From Acytostelium subglobosum LB1 (Eukaryota > Evosea > Eumycetozoa > Acytosteliales > Acytosteliaceae): a stretch of 64,000 nt of DNA. Position 1 is the first letter of the stretch. Every line of letters begins with the position of its first letter. Below, in pieces: positions 53,325 to 63,763 of this stretch. Location of the stretch: contig NW_012236530.1 of the NCBI RefSeq assembly GCF_000787575.1, positions 1,370,734-1,434,733 on the forward strand, in the 5' to 3' direction. The translations under genes and the position numbers were made by a program. The notes under the pieces were generated by a model. The model ran no database searches, was not told the origin of the DNA, and was given only the letters and a program-made list of their open reading frames with translations.

Positions 53325-55702
53325 TTATTTTTTCGACTTGGTGGCTGCGCCAGCCTTGGCAACAGGCTTGGCGGCGGGCTTGGCAGGGGCTTCTCCCTTG
53401 GCTGGCTTGGTAGATGTGGTGGTGGTAGTTGTAGTAGTTGATTTCTTGGCGGTTGTTTGTTGGGCTGGTGGGGTTAACAGACTCAGGATGGTCTTGGCGC
53501 CTGGGTTCTTGGCCGAGGCCTTCTCCAGTTTATCCTTTGACTTGGTGACCAGATCGATGGCCACCTTACGCTTCTCCTCTGGCAGATTCTTAACAACCTC
53601 TCTCATCACGTATGCCGTGTTGGCATCAGCCGTGGCCATATCGATAAACTTGCTCTTGACCTTCTCAAACACGTTGCTTGCAAAGTCTAATATAATGATT
53701 GATCGAGTTAGTGATTGAGTGATTGTGTATTGGAATGATTCCAATCGATCAACATACCTGATTGCTTGATGTATTCGTTCTTGAAGAGTAATTGGATGTT
53801 TGGTCCATGTGCTGATAGTAGCTCGGTGTCGTTGGCCAGAGTCTCGATCAGTCTGTTAACTAAAATAATCTTGTTGCCAGCTGCCTCGCGCAATGTAAGG
53901 TTGAGAACGCGTGCTCCCCACATGGTGGTGAACAGCGAGCTGATGTGATTGGCGCACAGATCGATCAACTTTGGTGAAATGAAGTCGAGCAGCTCCTTGC
54001 GTCTGGTGTCTCTGTCCTTCTTGCTGGTGGCGGTCTCCACGCCGTCCACATTCTTTACGTTTGGCGTCAACAAAGTGATATAGTTGGCAGAGAAGTTCTG
54101 TGGAGTGTATGGTGCGAGAATATGCATGATCCAAAGATGTCCATATCTGTTTGATTGATTGATTGATTGATCGGAGTTAGTGATCGAGTGATTGGAATAG
54201 TTCCAGTAATTGATGGGAATACATACTTGGAGTTGGCAAGCTCGGGGAGGTCTGGGATCAACTCGCCAATGATGGACTTGGTGACAAAGAGTGTGTCGTC
54301 TGTACAGTCGAGCAGACGGATGAGGGCGAGGTTGCCGTACTCCTCACAGGCGACCTTGGTGACGAGCGACTTCATCGACTTGATGATGGTCTTACGGGTC
54401 TTGGCACTGGCGTACGAGATGGCGTAGTAGGCGACGAGTGCGCCGTCCTTGGTGTGCAGCATTGGCATGATGATCTCGGCCAGCGTGTCGGCCATATCGG
54501 CGTTGTTGGCGGGCGTCGAGAACTCAAAGAATGTGACCAGCAGTCTCTGCACGAGCGTGTACTGCACGAGGGCCTCTCCCTTGTTGCTCAGGATCTTGGT
54601 GAGCTTCTTGGCCAAGTTGGTGACGATGCCCTCCTTCTTGGCGGGCTGCTTCTCAAGCACCTGTTGCAGGGTGCGCGACTCGGTCGGCTTGAACAGCTTG
54701 AACTCATCGCCGTAGAACTCCTCGATGATCGCGGTCTTTTGCACCTTGTCGGCGTACTTGGCGTAGGCGTTCTCGACAATCTCGGCCGACTCCCTGTTGG
54801 ACACCAGCTTGACGACGTTGCCGTAGAACGACTCGATGATCTTGTTCCTGTGCTCCTTTGTGCCGTACTTTAGCAGCTTCAACACGAGGAAGCGGCCATA
54901 CTGATTGGCCGACAGTCTCAATATGTCGTCCTTCAACTCTCCAAAGATCATCTCTCTCTGTTCGTTCGTGGCATATTTTACCAAACACTGGATGATTCTT
55001 GATGCATCATGCTTGACTGCGATCTATTTGTTTGATTGATTGTGTGATTAGTGAGTGAGTGAGTGTTTGGAATAGTTCCAGTGAGTGATTGATGGAACGA
55101 GTGATTGGGATAGTCCCAGTGAGTGATTTATTGAGCGATCGAGTGCGAATGAACGAGTGAGCGATCGAGTGAGCGATCGAGTGCGAATGATCAAGTCTCG
55201 AGTGATCGAACGATCGAGTGAATGAATGAGTCTCCCCCTTGTGGCGAGTCGCGCGAGTACTTACATCCTTTAACTTTCCCTTCATCTTCTCGAGCAATTC
55301 CTTGACTAGTGGATCACGCTTCTCCTTTGCAAGCTTGACACGCTTCAGTTGCTCCCAGACGAGCTTCGACTCATATACCATCTCTGTTGATGGGTCCCAC
55401 TTGGCCTTCTTCAACAACTTCTCATCACGCTTCTCTTTCTTTGACTTGCGAGGTAGTTTATCCTTCTTCTCTGCGCCTCCTTCACCAGCATTTTCATCTC
55501 CATATGCATAATCATCATCTTCGTTTCCATTGTCTTCATTGTCTTCGCCATTGTCTTCATTGTCATTATCATTGTTATCATTGTCATCACCATCATCATT
55601 CATTTCATCATCTGTATTGTCGTTGTCCTCCTCGGCATCGCTGAATGTAACACGGTCCTCTTCGAATTCTTCAGACTTTCTCTTGTTATTCTTTGTGACC
55701 AT
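53325..55702 (-). CDS. pum3: Pumilio-repeat nucleolar protein (PUM3/Puf6 family)
   Basis: Four minus-strand exons: 55702-55265, 55023-54227, 54146-53758 and about 53689-53325, some 660 residues. The N-terminus is acidic (DNDNNDNDNEDNGEDNEDNG) then basic (RKSKKEKRDEKLLKKAKW). Pumilio-like repeats begin with HDASRIIQCLVKYATNEQRE, ANQYGRFLVLKLLKYGTKEHR, and EYGNLALIRLLDCTDD. The C-terminal CPL-type region carries YGHLWIMHILAPYTPQNFS and GARVLNLTLREAAGNK. The end is a Thr/Lys/Ala tail ending KSKK. PUM3 and yeast Puf6 bind double- or single-stranded RNA and work in 60S ribosome assembly. All three introns carry the TGGAAT-type palindrome; intron 1 has two versions, one with compensatory arm changes. 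The divergent RTF2 gene starts 305 bases away. Confidence 0.9.
53731..53743. repeat. Intronic palindrome TGGAATGATTCCA (PUM3 intron 3)
   Basis: A 13-base inverted repeat with a single central G, about 14 bases after the 5' splice site in the sense orientation. Same motif family as in the other PUM3 introns, the lectin gene and the RapGAP gene. Confidence 0.6.
54193..54205. repeat. Intronic palindrome TGGAATAGTTCCA (PUM3 intron 2)
   Basis: Inverted repeat with 5-base arms and a TAG-type centre, about 21 bases from the 5' splice site. It is followed by GTAATTGATGGG, similar to the GTGATTG that follows other copies. Confidence 0.6.
55068..55118. repeat. Pair of intronic palindromes with compensatory arms (PUM3 intron 1)
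   Basis: TGGAATAGTTCCA (55068-55080) is followed by TGGGATAGTCCCA (55106-55118). In the second, the fourth base of one arm and its partner in the other arm have both changed (A to G and T to C), so pairing is kept. Both are followed by GTGAGTGATT. Confidence 0.65.
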
Positions 55703-56007
55703 TATGTTATATATTATATATTATGTTATTATAAGTATGTATGTATGACAAGTATCTCTTTATATTTGTACACACGACTCATTCACATCATTCATTGATT
55801 CAACTCCAAGCCCAACTCAATCCTCGCTTCGTTCGTCAAATTTTAATTTGTAAAATAAAATAAATCAAAATGAATGATTCATGAACTTCGACCATGTCAA
55901 ACCTCCATTTCAAACTAACTTTCATCGATATTCATTCATTCACACATTGATACAAATACTAATATATACATAATATACTAATACATATACATAAGATATA
56001 TAACATA
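55703..56007. other. Divergent promoter region PUM3/RTF2
   Basis: Very AT-rich at both edges with TATATATTATA runs; the middle has ATTCATTCATT repeats. No gene seen. It likely carries both promoters. Confidence 0.4.
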
Positions 56008-56901
56008 ATGGGATGCGACGGTGGATCAATTGCAAGGAGGGATGACTTGGTAAAACAACCAAAGAAGAAGGAGATACTTAATCAAAGTGATTTGGACGAG
56101 AGTAGATGGTTCTGCTGTACATTGTTACAAGATCCATTGTCAGACCCAATAGTGATGGATGATTATGGCAATCTATTCAACAAGACAAATATCCTACAAG
56201 CATTACTAGATGGATTGTTATCACAACATGATGCATTGTCACATATTCGCTCGACAAAGTCTGTCTACGCAGTGCACTTCATTGACAACCCTGCATTTAT
56301 TGAACAACAACAAAGTAATACACAATCAACTGTAACAAATTCATTGGCTGGCAATGGTAGCAAGGCTCATTCTCAATGGTACTGTCCCATCACTCAGACA
56401 GAGGTCGGTGGTCATCAACAACGCTTCAGTGCACTGCGCACTTGTGGACACGTCTTCTCTGAGAAGGCATTCAAAGAGATTGATTCAACAATATGTTTTG
56501 TCTGCTCAAAGCCATTTGAAACAACAGATATCATTGTATTGAATCCTACTCCAGAGGAGTTGGTTGACATTAAGAATAGAGTTCAATCAAACAAGAAGTC
56601 ATCGTCATCTAAGAAGTCAAAGAAGTCAAAGAAGTCAAAAGAGTCAAAGGAGTCAAAGGATGTTGATGCGCCTACAACAACTACATCCACTACATCAACT
56701 ACATCAACTTCAACAACTTCCACAACATCATCACCATCATCTACAAAGAAGCGACAAACACCTGAACAATCTGGAGAATCTTCATTCACATCATCATTCA
56801 CAAGGACTGCACTGGAGCAAGCCAAAGAGTTAACAAACAAGAAGATGAAGTCGGACACATTCTCAAGTATCTTTGCCAAAGTCAAGTCAGTCAATCAATG
56901 A
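56008..56901 (+). CDS. rtf2: Replication termination factor 2 homologue
   Basis: A single exon of 297 residues starting MGCDGGSIARRDDLVKQPKK, the hallmark start of Rtf2 proteins. Next are WFCCTLLQDPLSDPIVMDDYGNLFNK, and a C2HC2-type RING-like box: YCPITQ, RTCGHVFSEKAFKEI and CFVCSKPF. A Lys/Ser run and Thr tract precede the C-terminus (SGESSFTSSFTRT). Rtf2 stabilises forks paused at barriers in fission yeast; in animals it is removed from stalled forks by the proteasome with DDI1/2, and it has links to splicing. Length matches the family. It converges on the giant helical gene, 82 bases apart. Confidence 0.95.
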   Translation: MGCDGGSIARRDDLVKQPKKKEILNQSDLDESRWFCCTLLQDPLSDPIVMDDYGNLFNKTNILQALLDGLLSQHDALSHIRSTKSVYAVHFIDNPAFIEQQQSNTQSTVTNSLAGNGSKAHSQWYCPITQTEVGGHQQRFSALRTCGHVFSEKAFKEIDSTICFVCSKPFETTDIIVLNPTPEELVDIKNRVQSNKKSSSSKKSKKSKKSKESKESKDVDAPTTTTSTTSTTSTSTTSTTSSPSSTKKRQTPEQSGESSFTSSFTRTALEQAKELTNKKMKSDTFSSIFAKVKSVNQ

Positions 56902-56983
56902 TCCATTCAATCAATCAATCAATGAATACTTATTTGTAAATAATAACAGTCTATTCTTTATTCTTCATCTCAGATGATAATAC

Positions 56984-59900
56984 TTATAAACGACTGCGTG
57001 CAGCTACCTTCTTGGGGGTGGGCTTGGCATCCCAGTCTGGATCATTATCTTCGTCCTCTTCGTCGTCCTCCTCATTGTAGTCCTCATCGTCGATGGCCCT
57101 GGTCTTTGGAGCGGCCTTCTTTGGCACGTCCATCTCCTCCTCGTCCTCAGCATCAGAAGCCAACACTGGCGTTGCAGGTGTATCATCGTCGTCCATACTA
57201 GTATTGTTGTTGTTGTTTGTTGTTGAGGAGGTTGTTGATGCTGTTGTCAAATGTTGGAACGCCAGTGTACTTGATCTTCTTGATTGTTGGAGCATCGTTG
57301 ACGTTGGCCTTGTTCTTGGCACCGCGACCTGTGACCTGCTTCTGTGTCTTGATGGCCGAGCTGTTGGTGGCCTCGACATTCCAAACAGAGTCATTGATCA
57401 AGTTGAGCATCTGGATCAGCTTTCTCTTGCCCTTCTGCTTCTTCTTGAACTCCTCGACGAACTGCTGCCAGATCTCGTCCATGCCCAACACAGTGCACAT
57501 TCTCTTCTTGAATGCTTTGAGCATCTGCACGAGCATTGGATACTGGCTGGGCAGAACGGTGACCAGCAGCATGTCTACGGCCTTCTCAAACATGTCCTTG
57601 ATCTCCATTGGGAATCTCTTCTGCATGAGGTCGAGGATTGGGTTGAGCTTCTCATAGCGCCACTCCTGGTAGCAACGCTTGGCATAGCGCTGTACAATGT
57701 TGATGACGGCGGGCAGCTGGGTGTAGGCATGCTTGTCGACGGCCTCGTAGAGGGACTCGAGGAGCACCATCTGGTTGGCGAGGTCGTCCTGCTCGGTGCC
57801 GGGGTGCGGGAAGATCTCAATGCACTGCTTGAACAGTCCATCCTTGAGCAACAGCTCGATCTTGGAGTTGATGTTCTCATCGCGCTTCATCACATAGACC
57901 ACCAGCTCCTCCTTGACCTTGGCCCACTCCTCCTCGGAGGACAGGTTGCGGATCTGGTCCCACTTCTCGACGGTGGTGTCGATCTTGAACGAGAGGATGG
58001 TCTGGTCGCGGATCACCTCGCCCAAGTCCTCGGCGTTGGCGGCCTTGATCATCAGGTCGGTGATCTCCAGCGTGGTCTTCTTCACCTCTTCGTAGGTGTA
58101 CTGTGGAGTGATCTTCTCGAGCTCGGCGGTCTTGGCATCGATGAACGACTGGATCCTGGTGCGCTCCTTCATGTTTTGCTCCTGGAGGAAGCGAGACTGC
58201 TCCTCCTTGAGTTGCTTCTCAACGAGTTCCTTGTGCTCGATCACTGACTTGTGATGCTCAAGCGTGGCCTCAATGGTGGTACCGACATGGATCACCATCG
58301 TGTTCTCCTTCTTGGCGAACAGGTCCTTGGCAAAGGACATCAGAGTGTTCAGTGACTTGATCTGCTCGACGCACACCTTGACCGTGGAAGCAACCTTGAG
58401 TGTGAGTCTCTTGCGCTCGCTGGCCATCTGGCGAAGGCCCTCGTCACCAAGTGTGGAGATAGAGGCTTCAAAGTTCAGCTTCTCCTTGGATACGCTGTCG
58501 ATCAAAATCTTGCTTATCTCCAGTGCAAAGGTGTCTGGCTCACCCTTGTAGAAAGCTGGCAATTGGTTGTTGTAACGCTCGTTCAAGAGAAGCTCGCGTA
58601 GGATCTTGTTCTTGTCGGTTGGCAGTCTTCTGCGCTGCTTGTCCAGTGCCTCCTTCTGCTCGGTGATCACGTCCTTCTCCTTCTTCTTTGTCTCCTGCTG
58701 GGCCTGATGCTCACGCAGCTCCTTGACACGGGTGAACGCTACCTGGCCCACCAACTCGAGTGTGGCGTACTCCTTCCTCTCGAGCAAATCCTTCAGCAGA
58801 GTCTGGAAAGTGTTTGGATCCTTGATGTAGGACTCGGCAAGCTGGAGCATGAACTTGATCCTGTCCTTGGATGCGGCCAGCATGTCGTCGGCCTCCTGGT
58901 CCTTGATCTCGCCATTGACACGCTTGGTGAAGATGGCCTGCTTGGCATTGTACACGTACTTGAGACCAGTGATGACCATTGTCGAGTGGAAGGTGTTGGC
59001 GTTGAGGTAGTCGGCGAGGTATGGCAGACTGACCTTGGCGAGCTGGTTGCGGGCCGACTCGAGCAGTTGAATGTCTTCATCGGTCATATCGCGCTTGGTG
59101 CGTGCGAGCTCCTGTGACTCCTCCTCCAACAACTCAATCAAGAGTTGCTGCTCCTTGTAGTCCAGTGCTTGAGAGTAGAAGTTGGTCAGCTTCTGGTGGA
59201 AGATCCTGGAGATGTCGACAAAGAGTTGGTCGTTCTTGGAGCCCAACTCCTCAGACAGCTTGACGATTGAGCTGATGCTCTCGATGTTGGAGAGACAGAG
59301 TCCGAGTGCCTCGTTGAGCTGGTTGGTCAGTGCGTCCTTCTCCTCGTTGAGTGTGTCCTCGGCGATGTTGTTGATTTTGAACATCTTGCGCTTGCGGATC
59401 TTCTCTTCGACAAATGAGAGACATCCAAGGATGGTGTTGAGCAGGATGATTGATGCGTCGTACTTGGTAGTGTCGTATGGCTTGTTGGCCTCCAAGCTTG
59501 CGTAATGGGGCCACACTGGGAGTGCCTCGATCTCGTCCTCTGTGGCCTTCTTCAGGTCGAGCATTGCCTTTTGCTTCTCTGGGCTGGCCTTCTTGACGGC
59601 CTCGGTCAAGCCCTCAAGCTTGGTCTTGAGTGCGAGACGGACGACGCGTTGGCTCTCTATCTCATTGCAGCGCTTGAACAACTGGGTGACGATGCGGCTA
59701 AGGACCTGGTCCTCGCGTGAGCCTGCCATGTGATTGGCAAACTTCATCAAGTAGATGGGGTCGGAGAACTTCTGGAGACATAGCTCGATCAGCTGATGGA
59801 ACTGGTGCTGCACCTGTTGCTTCTTCTTGGAGTCGTCCGATGTCTCGAGACTCTTCTTGGAGTTGAGCACCGATGAGATCATCAGCTGCGCGACCTCCAA

Positions 59901-61634
59901 GTGCAAGCTGTCATACTGGTTGCGGGCGGTGAGCACACCAAACGATGGCCACTCGGGCAACGCGGCCAACTTCTCCTCGAGCTTCTTGAGCTGCTCCTGC
60001 TGGGCCTGAGTGAGAGACTTGCCCACCCTGCGCAGATCGGTCTGCTCGCTGTTGAGCGTGTCGATCTGGGTCTGCAGGGGCAGACGCACCTCGCGCAGCT
60101 TCTCCAGGTCTGAGATGAACTGCTGGCAACGCTCACCGTAGAGGATGGTGGCGTCGTTCTCGCCGTACTTGAAGACGACTTGAGCCAGCTTGAAGATGTG
60201 AGTTGGGTCGATCAGAGTGTTGAGTGCGTCGGTGAGTTGGTCGTCAATGTTGGTGACACCCTTGGATGCCTTCTTCATCTCGATTACGCTGGTTACACGC
60301 AACTGGGCGTTCTGAAGCATCAAGTCGTTCTGTGTAGTGATGGACATTGGCTGAGGGTTCAGGATCTTGTGTCTCTTGACCTGGTTCTGGAGCAGCTCCA
60401 ACTCGGCGGATTGCTCGACAGCAAGGCCGCCAACAGACACTATTGTCTGAATGTCCTGTGACACTGCCTTTATCCTCTTCTCAACCTTGACCAACTCTAC
60501 CTTCTCAACCTTGATATCATTGAGTCTAATCAATGCTCTCTCAGTTACCAACACAACATAGTTGAATTGTTTGCTGTTGTTTGATTGAATGAGTGATGTT
60601 AGTGCGCTGACTTGATTGATTGAATGGGTCATCGTGCTGGGTACTTACAGGTCTAACAACTTCTGGCCAATCTTAAGAATACCATCGGGACTGGAGAGGT
60701 ACTTGGGGATGTGGAACTCGATCAACTCCTTGAGTGTGTCGGATTGGAGGAGAGTGAGGTCGAACAGTTGGCGGGTAGTCAGTTCGTTCTTGTTGTTGTT
60801 GGTCAAGTTGGTGAGATGACTGATGGTGGCAAAGATAGAGTCGACGGCAGTCTCGACGATTTGGTAGCTGGTCTCGGGTGTGGCGTAGGCCGACGACACA
60901 AGCTTCTTCAGATCATTCTCACGTTGCTGCAAGAGAATGGTGGCGGCCTGGCGACATGCCAGCAGACATAGAACACCAAGGTTCTCAGACTGGAAGTATT
61001 TGGCGATGGTCATCACGGCCGATGGAACGGACAACACGGCAATGGCTGACTGTATGTTGGCGGTCAGTTGCTTGTAGATGGTCTCCTCGTACTCCTCCAA
61101 GCCCTCGGTCTGGAGTGCGGCGGCCAGCTCAGTCTTCTTGGCCTCGTAGGCAGTGTTGTATTGAGCGATGGCAGCCTTGACTAGGATGAGTGCCTGTGTG
61201 GCCAACTTGGTCTGGTACTCATCGAGCGACAACTTGAGCGACTTGGACACCTCGCCAAAGATATCCTTGCGACGCTGGATCTGTTGTTTAGTGGAGAGGT
61301 CGGCAGCAGAGTACTCGTGGAGGATGTGTGGCTTGGACAGACGGGCTTGGCGCATGGCGTCTTCGATCAGGTCGAGTGCAGTCTGGTCCTTATCCAATAT
61401 GGTCTTGATCGACATGTGTTGTTCATAGATCTCGGTCAACTTGGCCATCGCACGACGACACATTGTCATTGTAATATGTGGCTCATTCCTCTTAGCACCA
61501 CTAAAGTATTCTGCCAATGTTTGTAATTGTTGTACATCATTATTATTCAATATATATTCTATCAATGTATTATCATGTTGAATCGACACCTCATCAGAAG
61601 ATGACGATGATGAATTAATCATATCTGTGTCCAT
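56984..61634 (-). CDS. Giant helical protein of unknown family
   Basis: Two main minus-strand exons, 61634-60649 and 60573-57198, encode 1453 residues to a TAG at 57198. Almost the whole protein is alpha-helical and charged, with few low-complexity tracts: IEYILNNNDVQQLQTLAEYF, LLACRQAATILLQQRENDLKK, many E/K/Q heptads, and repeated -[AV]LPxWPxxxxL- blocks (ALPEWPSFGVL, ALPVWPHYASL). The latter recur about every 240 residues, so the protein is probably internally repeated. I do not recognise it; a scaffold such as a HEAT-like or spectrin-like rod is possible. A last acidic/basic tail (DDEDYNEEDDEEDEDNDPDW to VAARSRL) is open in another frame down to 56984. Either a 73-base intron using a GTACAC donor at about 57275 or a 1-base shift in the CAA run at ~57210 would attach it. 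It diverges from the TFIIH p52 gene. Confidence 0.75.
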
Positions 61635-62002
61635 CCTTTGTTGTTGTTGTTTTGTAATATATATGAGAGTGTTTGAGTGTTGGAGTTGATGTTGTTGTTG
61701 GTGTTTGTTTATAAGTTGAATGAATAATTAAAGGTCAACATGTTGCCGTTAAATGGATGATGTCAGTGAATGAAATCAATTTCCAGGATACTTGTGCTCC
61801 CCCAATCCAAAAACAGATCGATCGGTGTTTTAGTCGAAAATGACTCTTTTCAGAACTTCGAAAGTAAAATGAAAGTGAGAAAGAATGGTGTTTGAGCGAG
61901 GGCAAGGGCCAGGGCAAGGGTTTGAGGTTTGATAAACTTCACAAAGTAGACGACATGATTGAGCCATTAATTTGTGTAACAATTATATAATCACTGTGTA
62001 TA
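61635..62002. other. Divergent intergenic region
   Basis: Shared upstream region of the giant helical gene (-) and TFIIH p52 (+). No gene. A minor open frame at 61735-61917 has no supporting features. AT-rich flanks next to both starts. Confidence 0.4.
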
Positions 62003-63690
62003 ATGAAGATATTCGAATATCTATCATCGTTGTCATCAACTGATCTCGAAGAGTTATACAGTGATTCATTTACTTGTCAAGCTATTCTAAGGTATGAAGT
62101 GAAGTGATAAAGAGACGTTGATTGATTGACAATGTACTCATTCAATGTATGTTGAATATATATAAATATATATAGGTCACTACCTCCAAGATGTAAACAA
62201 TATATACTTAGATTGCTGATGGTTGATTCGGCACCGAATGCTTCGATGGGACAGTGGAGTTCACAGTCTTCAATGCAGTCGCATTATGAGGCGATCAGTA
62301 GATTGGTCGAACTAAAGATACTCATCAAACAGAATGAACAGATAGTTCATCTAAACAGACGATTCCAAGATAACATCAGACGTTCAATGGCCGACATGAA
62401 GAATGTTGTATTGAATGCAAGCAAGTCTACCGATGCAAAGACAAACATGTCTGTTGAGGATCTTGACAAATACTCAAAGGAGCAATGGGAGAAGGTGCTG
62501 TACTTCCTGTCAGAAGACAATAGCTCCGCCACAACAGACCTGATATCTGAGTTACTAGTGTCCTCCAACTTGACTAAAGTGTAAGTACCTGACATGGCCA
62601 CTACTCATTCATTCATCTCTAACCTCATGTCTCTCACTCAGTGTCAATGGAGAGATATCAATCACAAGCGAGGGATTCAAGTTCCTGCTCAAAGACGTCT
62701 ACACTCAGATATGGACGCTAATCATTGTATATTTAGACACACTCAATGTAGGTTATGGACTATGGACTGGTCGTTAGTGGACGGACAACAACATCTAACC
62801 CAACCAACACCATACCTTTACATTGTAGTCAAGAGGAAAGTCGAGGAAAGAGGCATTGACATTCCTATTCAAACTCAGTTTCCTGACATTGGGCAAGGGA
62901 TACCATGTTGGTGAACTGACTAAAGATCAAATCAACCTGTTGATGGACCTGAAGCAGTTTGGTTTGGTCTTCATCAGATCAGTATGTTCTCCATGTCTCG
63001 CTGGCTCACTCAACCAATCACTCACTAACCTGATCCAATCAATGTAGGAGCGATCAGATATATTCTATCCGACAAGATTGGTTATATCACTGACAACTGG
63101 AAAGACTGTAACGGTGATGAATGATGTATCACAACAAGAGTTGACAATCAGTCAGAAGGAGATGGGTTACATCATTCTAGAGACGAACTTTAGAGTGTAC
63201 GCCTATACCACCTCATCACTTCAAATCTCACTGCTCAGTCTCTTTGTAAAGATGCTCTATCGTCTGCCCAACCTATCAGTTGGTATCCTAACACGTGAGA
63301 GTATACGTACTGCACTCCTACATGGTATCACTGCTGATCAGGTATGTTTGTCCGCCCCTGGGACGACATGAACAACACTCATCAACTAACTCAATCAATC
63401 AGATCATCGAGTTCATCAGACAGAATGGACATCCAAACATGTTGAAGAATGGATATCCAGAGATTGTGTTTGAACAGATCAAGATATGGGAGGACGAGAG
63501 AAACAGAATATCATATCGCAAGGCTGTGATGTTTGATTCATTCCCAACATTGGAGTCATTCAATCATACACTGAACTATGCTCGAGACAACAACTACTTC
63601 ATGTGGTCCAATCACGAGAGCCGCATGTTGGTGGCCAGCGACGATGGATTGGACAACATCAAGAACTTCATTCGACAGAACTTTGCTTAA
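62003..63690 (+). CDS. gtf2h4: TFIIH subunit p52/Tfb2 (GTF2H4)
   Basis: Six exons: 62003-62091, 62176-62580, 62642-62747, 62829-62981, 63048-63341 and 63403-63690, about 444 residues. Start: IFEYLSSLSSTDLEELYSDSFTCQAILRSLPPRCKQYILRLL, shortened here as FEYLSSL and RSLPPRCKQYILRLL, which matches the start of p52. Then ITSEGFKFLLKDVYTQIW, SDIFYPTRLVISL, and ETNFRVYAYTTSSLQISLLS, a p52 hallmark. The C-terminus FPTLESFNHTLNYARDNNYF with MLVASDDG and the end KNFIRQNFA is the part that binds p8/Tfb5. p52 holds and stimulates the XPB translocase in TFIIH, for promoter opening and nucleotide excision repair. All five intron joins are GT-AG and keep frame. The first exon is only 89 bases and easy to miss. 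Confidence 0.93.
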
Positions 63691-63763
63691 GATTAATGGA
63701 TGGATCACTTGGATGTGGATCGATGTGATTGTTTATAATACAACTCCATTCAATCAATCATGA

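Noticed and set aside
2981-55118. Intron palindromes as heat-shock elements
   Set aside because: HSEs need GAA and TTC units with 2-base spacing in arrays of three; here the spacing is three and units are single, inside introns.
57093-58247. 384-codon plus-strand ORF opposite the giant helical gene
   Set aside because: Leu/Val-rich antisense of Glu/Lys/Gln-rich helical sequence; the minus strand is open for far longer.
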